From positions 558,001-622,000 of the forward strand of contig NZ_WOFO01000002.1 in NCBI RefSeq assembly GCF_010993705.1: a DNA stretch of 64,000 nt, written 5' to 3'. Both the position numbers and the translations under genes were made by a program. The stretch's first letter is position 1. Each line of letters opens with the position of its first letter. This document shows positions 63,064 to 64,000 of the stretch, one piece after another. The DNA comes from Cyclobacterium sp. SYSU L10401 (GTDB lineage: Bacteria > Bacteroidota > Bacteroidia > Cytophagales > Cyclobacteriaceae). A model generated the notes under the pieces. It worked only from the letters and a program-made list of their open reading frames with translations. It made no database searches and was not told where the DNA came from.

Positions 63064-64000
63064 TATTTTTTTGAAATTGAGAGGGAAGTTTTCCATAGTT
63101 GGCTTTAAAGTGTTTAGAAAAATATTTAGCATTGTTGTATCCTACCATATAGGCGACCTCTGAAATGGTATACTGATTCATTGCCAGTAGCTGTGCTGCT
63201 CTCTGTAAGCGAATGGACCGAATAAATTCCAGCGGACTTTGCCCGGTAAGCGAATTGATTTTTTTATACAGATGTACCCTGCTCATACCTAAAGATCTGC
63301 TAAGTATTTCAACAGAAAAATCAGGGTTTTCAATTTCCTTTTCTACCAAAGCTACCGCCTTCTGGATCAGTTTGTCGTCCAAAGACTCTAATTCAGCATC
63401 ACTGGTCTGTACGGATATGATTTTTCGGTAATGCTTCTGCAGCCGAGACCTCTCCTCCAACAGGTTTTTGAGCGAAGAAAGTAGTATTTCCAGGCTAAAA
63501 GGCTTTTCCAGGTAAAGATTGCAGCCTGATTCCAGCCCCAACAGCCGGTCTTCTTCTGCAGTCTTGGCAGTAAGCAAAACCACCGGAACGTGTGAAGTCT
63601 TGATATTTGCCTTGATGGCCAAACACAGGGCAATACCGTCCATTTCCGGCATTAAAATATCTGACAAAATCAAATCCGGAATATTCCCTAAAGCTTTTTC
63701 CAATGCTTCTTTTCCGTTCGCCGCCTGCTCCACAACATAGGATTCCTTTAGGATCTCCGACAAATAATGCCTTAAATCAGGGTTATCTTCTACGAGCAGC
63801 AAACCTGGCTTTCCCTCCCTTCCTGGAGAAAGATCTGATGTAATCAATTCTTCTTTTCCGGTTTCAAGAAAAAACTCTTCCCAGGCAAGGTAACCCTCCC
63901 TTAAAGACAGGGGAATAGAAAGCGTAAACAGGGTTCCTTGCCCAACTTCGCTTTCCACTTCTATTGTTCCACCATGGAGTTTGGTAAACTCCTGAACCAA
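63050..64000 (-). CDS. Hybrid two-component regulator (HTCS), N-terminus cut by window edge
   Basis: 316 residues open to the window edge. The first part is the end of a histidine kinase ATPase domain (VQEFTKLHGGTIEVES, GQGTLFTLSIP). A receiver domain follows, with LLLVEDNPDLRHYL and phospho-acceptor Asp in DLILSDILMPEMDG, then Lys in YLEKPFS. An AraC-type helix-turn-helix ends the protein: LSRSLGMSRVHLYKKINSLT and ISEVAYMVGYNNAKYFSKHF. This is the C-terminal half of a hybrid two-component sensor, the regulator of many polysaccharide loci in Bacteroidota, in which a periplasmic domain senses an oligosaccharide. The sensor part lies off the window. Its end overlaps the fucosidase start. Confidence 0.93.
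   Translation of the reverse strand: MVQEFTKLHGGTIEVESEVGQGTLFTLSIPLSLREGYLAWEEFFLETGKEELITSDLSPGREGKPGLLLVEDNPDLRHYLSEILKESYVVEQAANGKEALEKALGNIPDLILSDILMPEMDGIALCLAIKANIKTSHVPVVLLTAKTAEEDRLLGLESGCNLYLEKPFSLEILLSSLKNLLEERSRLQKHYRKIISVQTSDAELESLDDKLIQKAVALVEKEIENPDFSVEILSRSLGMSRVHLYKKINSLTGQSPLEFIRSIRLQRAAQLLAMNQYTISEVAYMVGYNNAKYFSKHFKANYGKLPSQFQKNNESE

Overview
The window looks like a chromosomal segment of a free-living, probably marine, member of the Bacteroidota, most likely near the Cyclobacteriaceae (Cytophagales). The grounds are a SusC/SusD pair, a hybrid two-component regulator ending in an AraC-type domain, an ECF sigma factor, formylglycine sulfatases, DUF4221, DUF4136 and DUF1080 lipoproteins, many lipoprotein signals, moderate GC and weak Shine-Dalgarno sequences. 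The assignment is inference from gene families; there is no rRNA or tRNA gene here to confirm it.

Layout. 1-6.3 kb: the front part of an ECF sigma factor, an amidohydrolase lipoprotein, a ThuA-like protein, a RES/Xre toxin-antitoxin pair, and a VOC protein with a secreted nucleotide pyrophosphatase/phosphodiesterase. 6.3-11 kb: a susCD pair closed by a strong terminator. 11.7-14.6 kb: a solitary GC-rich DnaE2-type polymerase between two long gene-poor AT-rich stretches. 15-17 kb: a serine hydrolase and a truncated antitoxin-like ORF. 17-28 kb: a sugar module (Gfo/Idh/MocA oxidoreductase, beta-propeller glycosidase-like protein and sulfatase in one operon), divergent DUF4221 and DUF1080 lipoproteins, an alditol-oxidase-like flavoprotein with a glutamate dehydrogenase, a second sulfatase and a single-domain response regulator. 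28.7-35 kb: two tandem aldo/keto reductases, then a PSD1/DUF1501 pair. 35-49.6 kb: Ca/Na antiporter, K+ channel, orphan ribulokinase, two DEAD-box helicases, a PhyH dioxygenase, a fatty-acid hydroxylase, an XRE regulator and a two-domain esterase. 49.6-60.9 kb: glucan phosphorylase, thioesterase, then seven co-directional genes (UspA, quinone oxidoreductase, amidohydrolase, creatininase family, M1 peptidase, proC, alpha/beta hydrolase). 61-64 kb: a GH29 alpha-L-fucosidase whose start overlaps the end of a hybrid two-component regulator cut by the window edge.

How it works together. Sulfatases, fucosidase, carbohydrate esterase, SusCD, ribulokinase, aldo/keto reductases and alditol oxidase together suggest use of sulfated, fucose-containing polysaccharides such as algal glycans, spread over several small loci rather than one large one. 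Around these sit ordinary metabolism, ion transport and RNA handling genes.

The most unusual signal is a small family of about 90-100 bp intergenic repeats. One copy lies in front of the ThuA-like gene and two lie in tandem in front of an aldo/keto reductase. Each repeat reproduces the start-codon context of the downstream gene and carries a short ORF with a conserved MKS...RFH peptide. The last of these ORFs ends in an ATGA overlap with the reductase start codon. This could be a leader-peptide control element or a mobile repeat.
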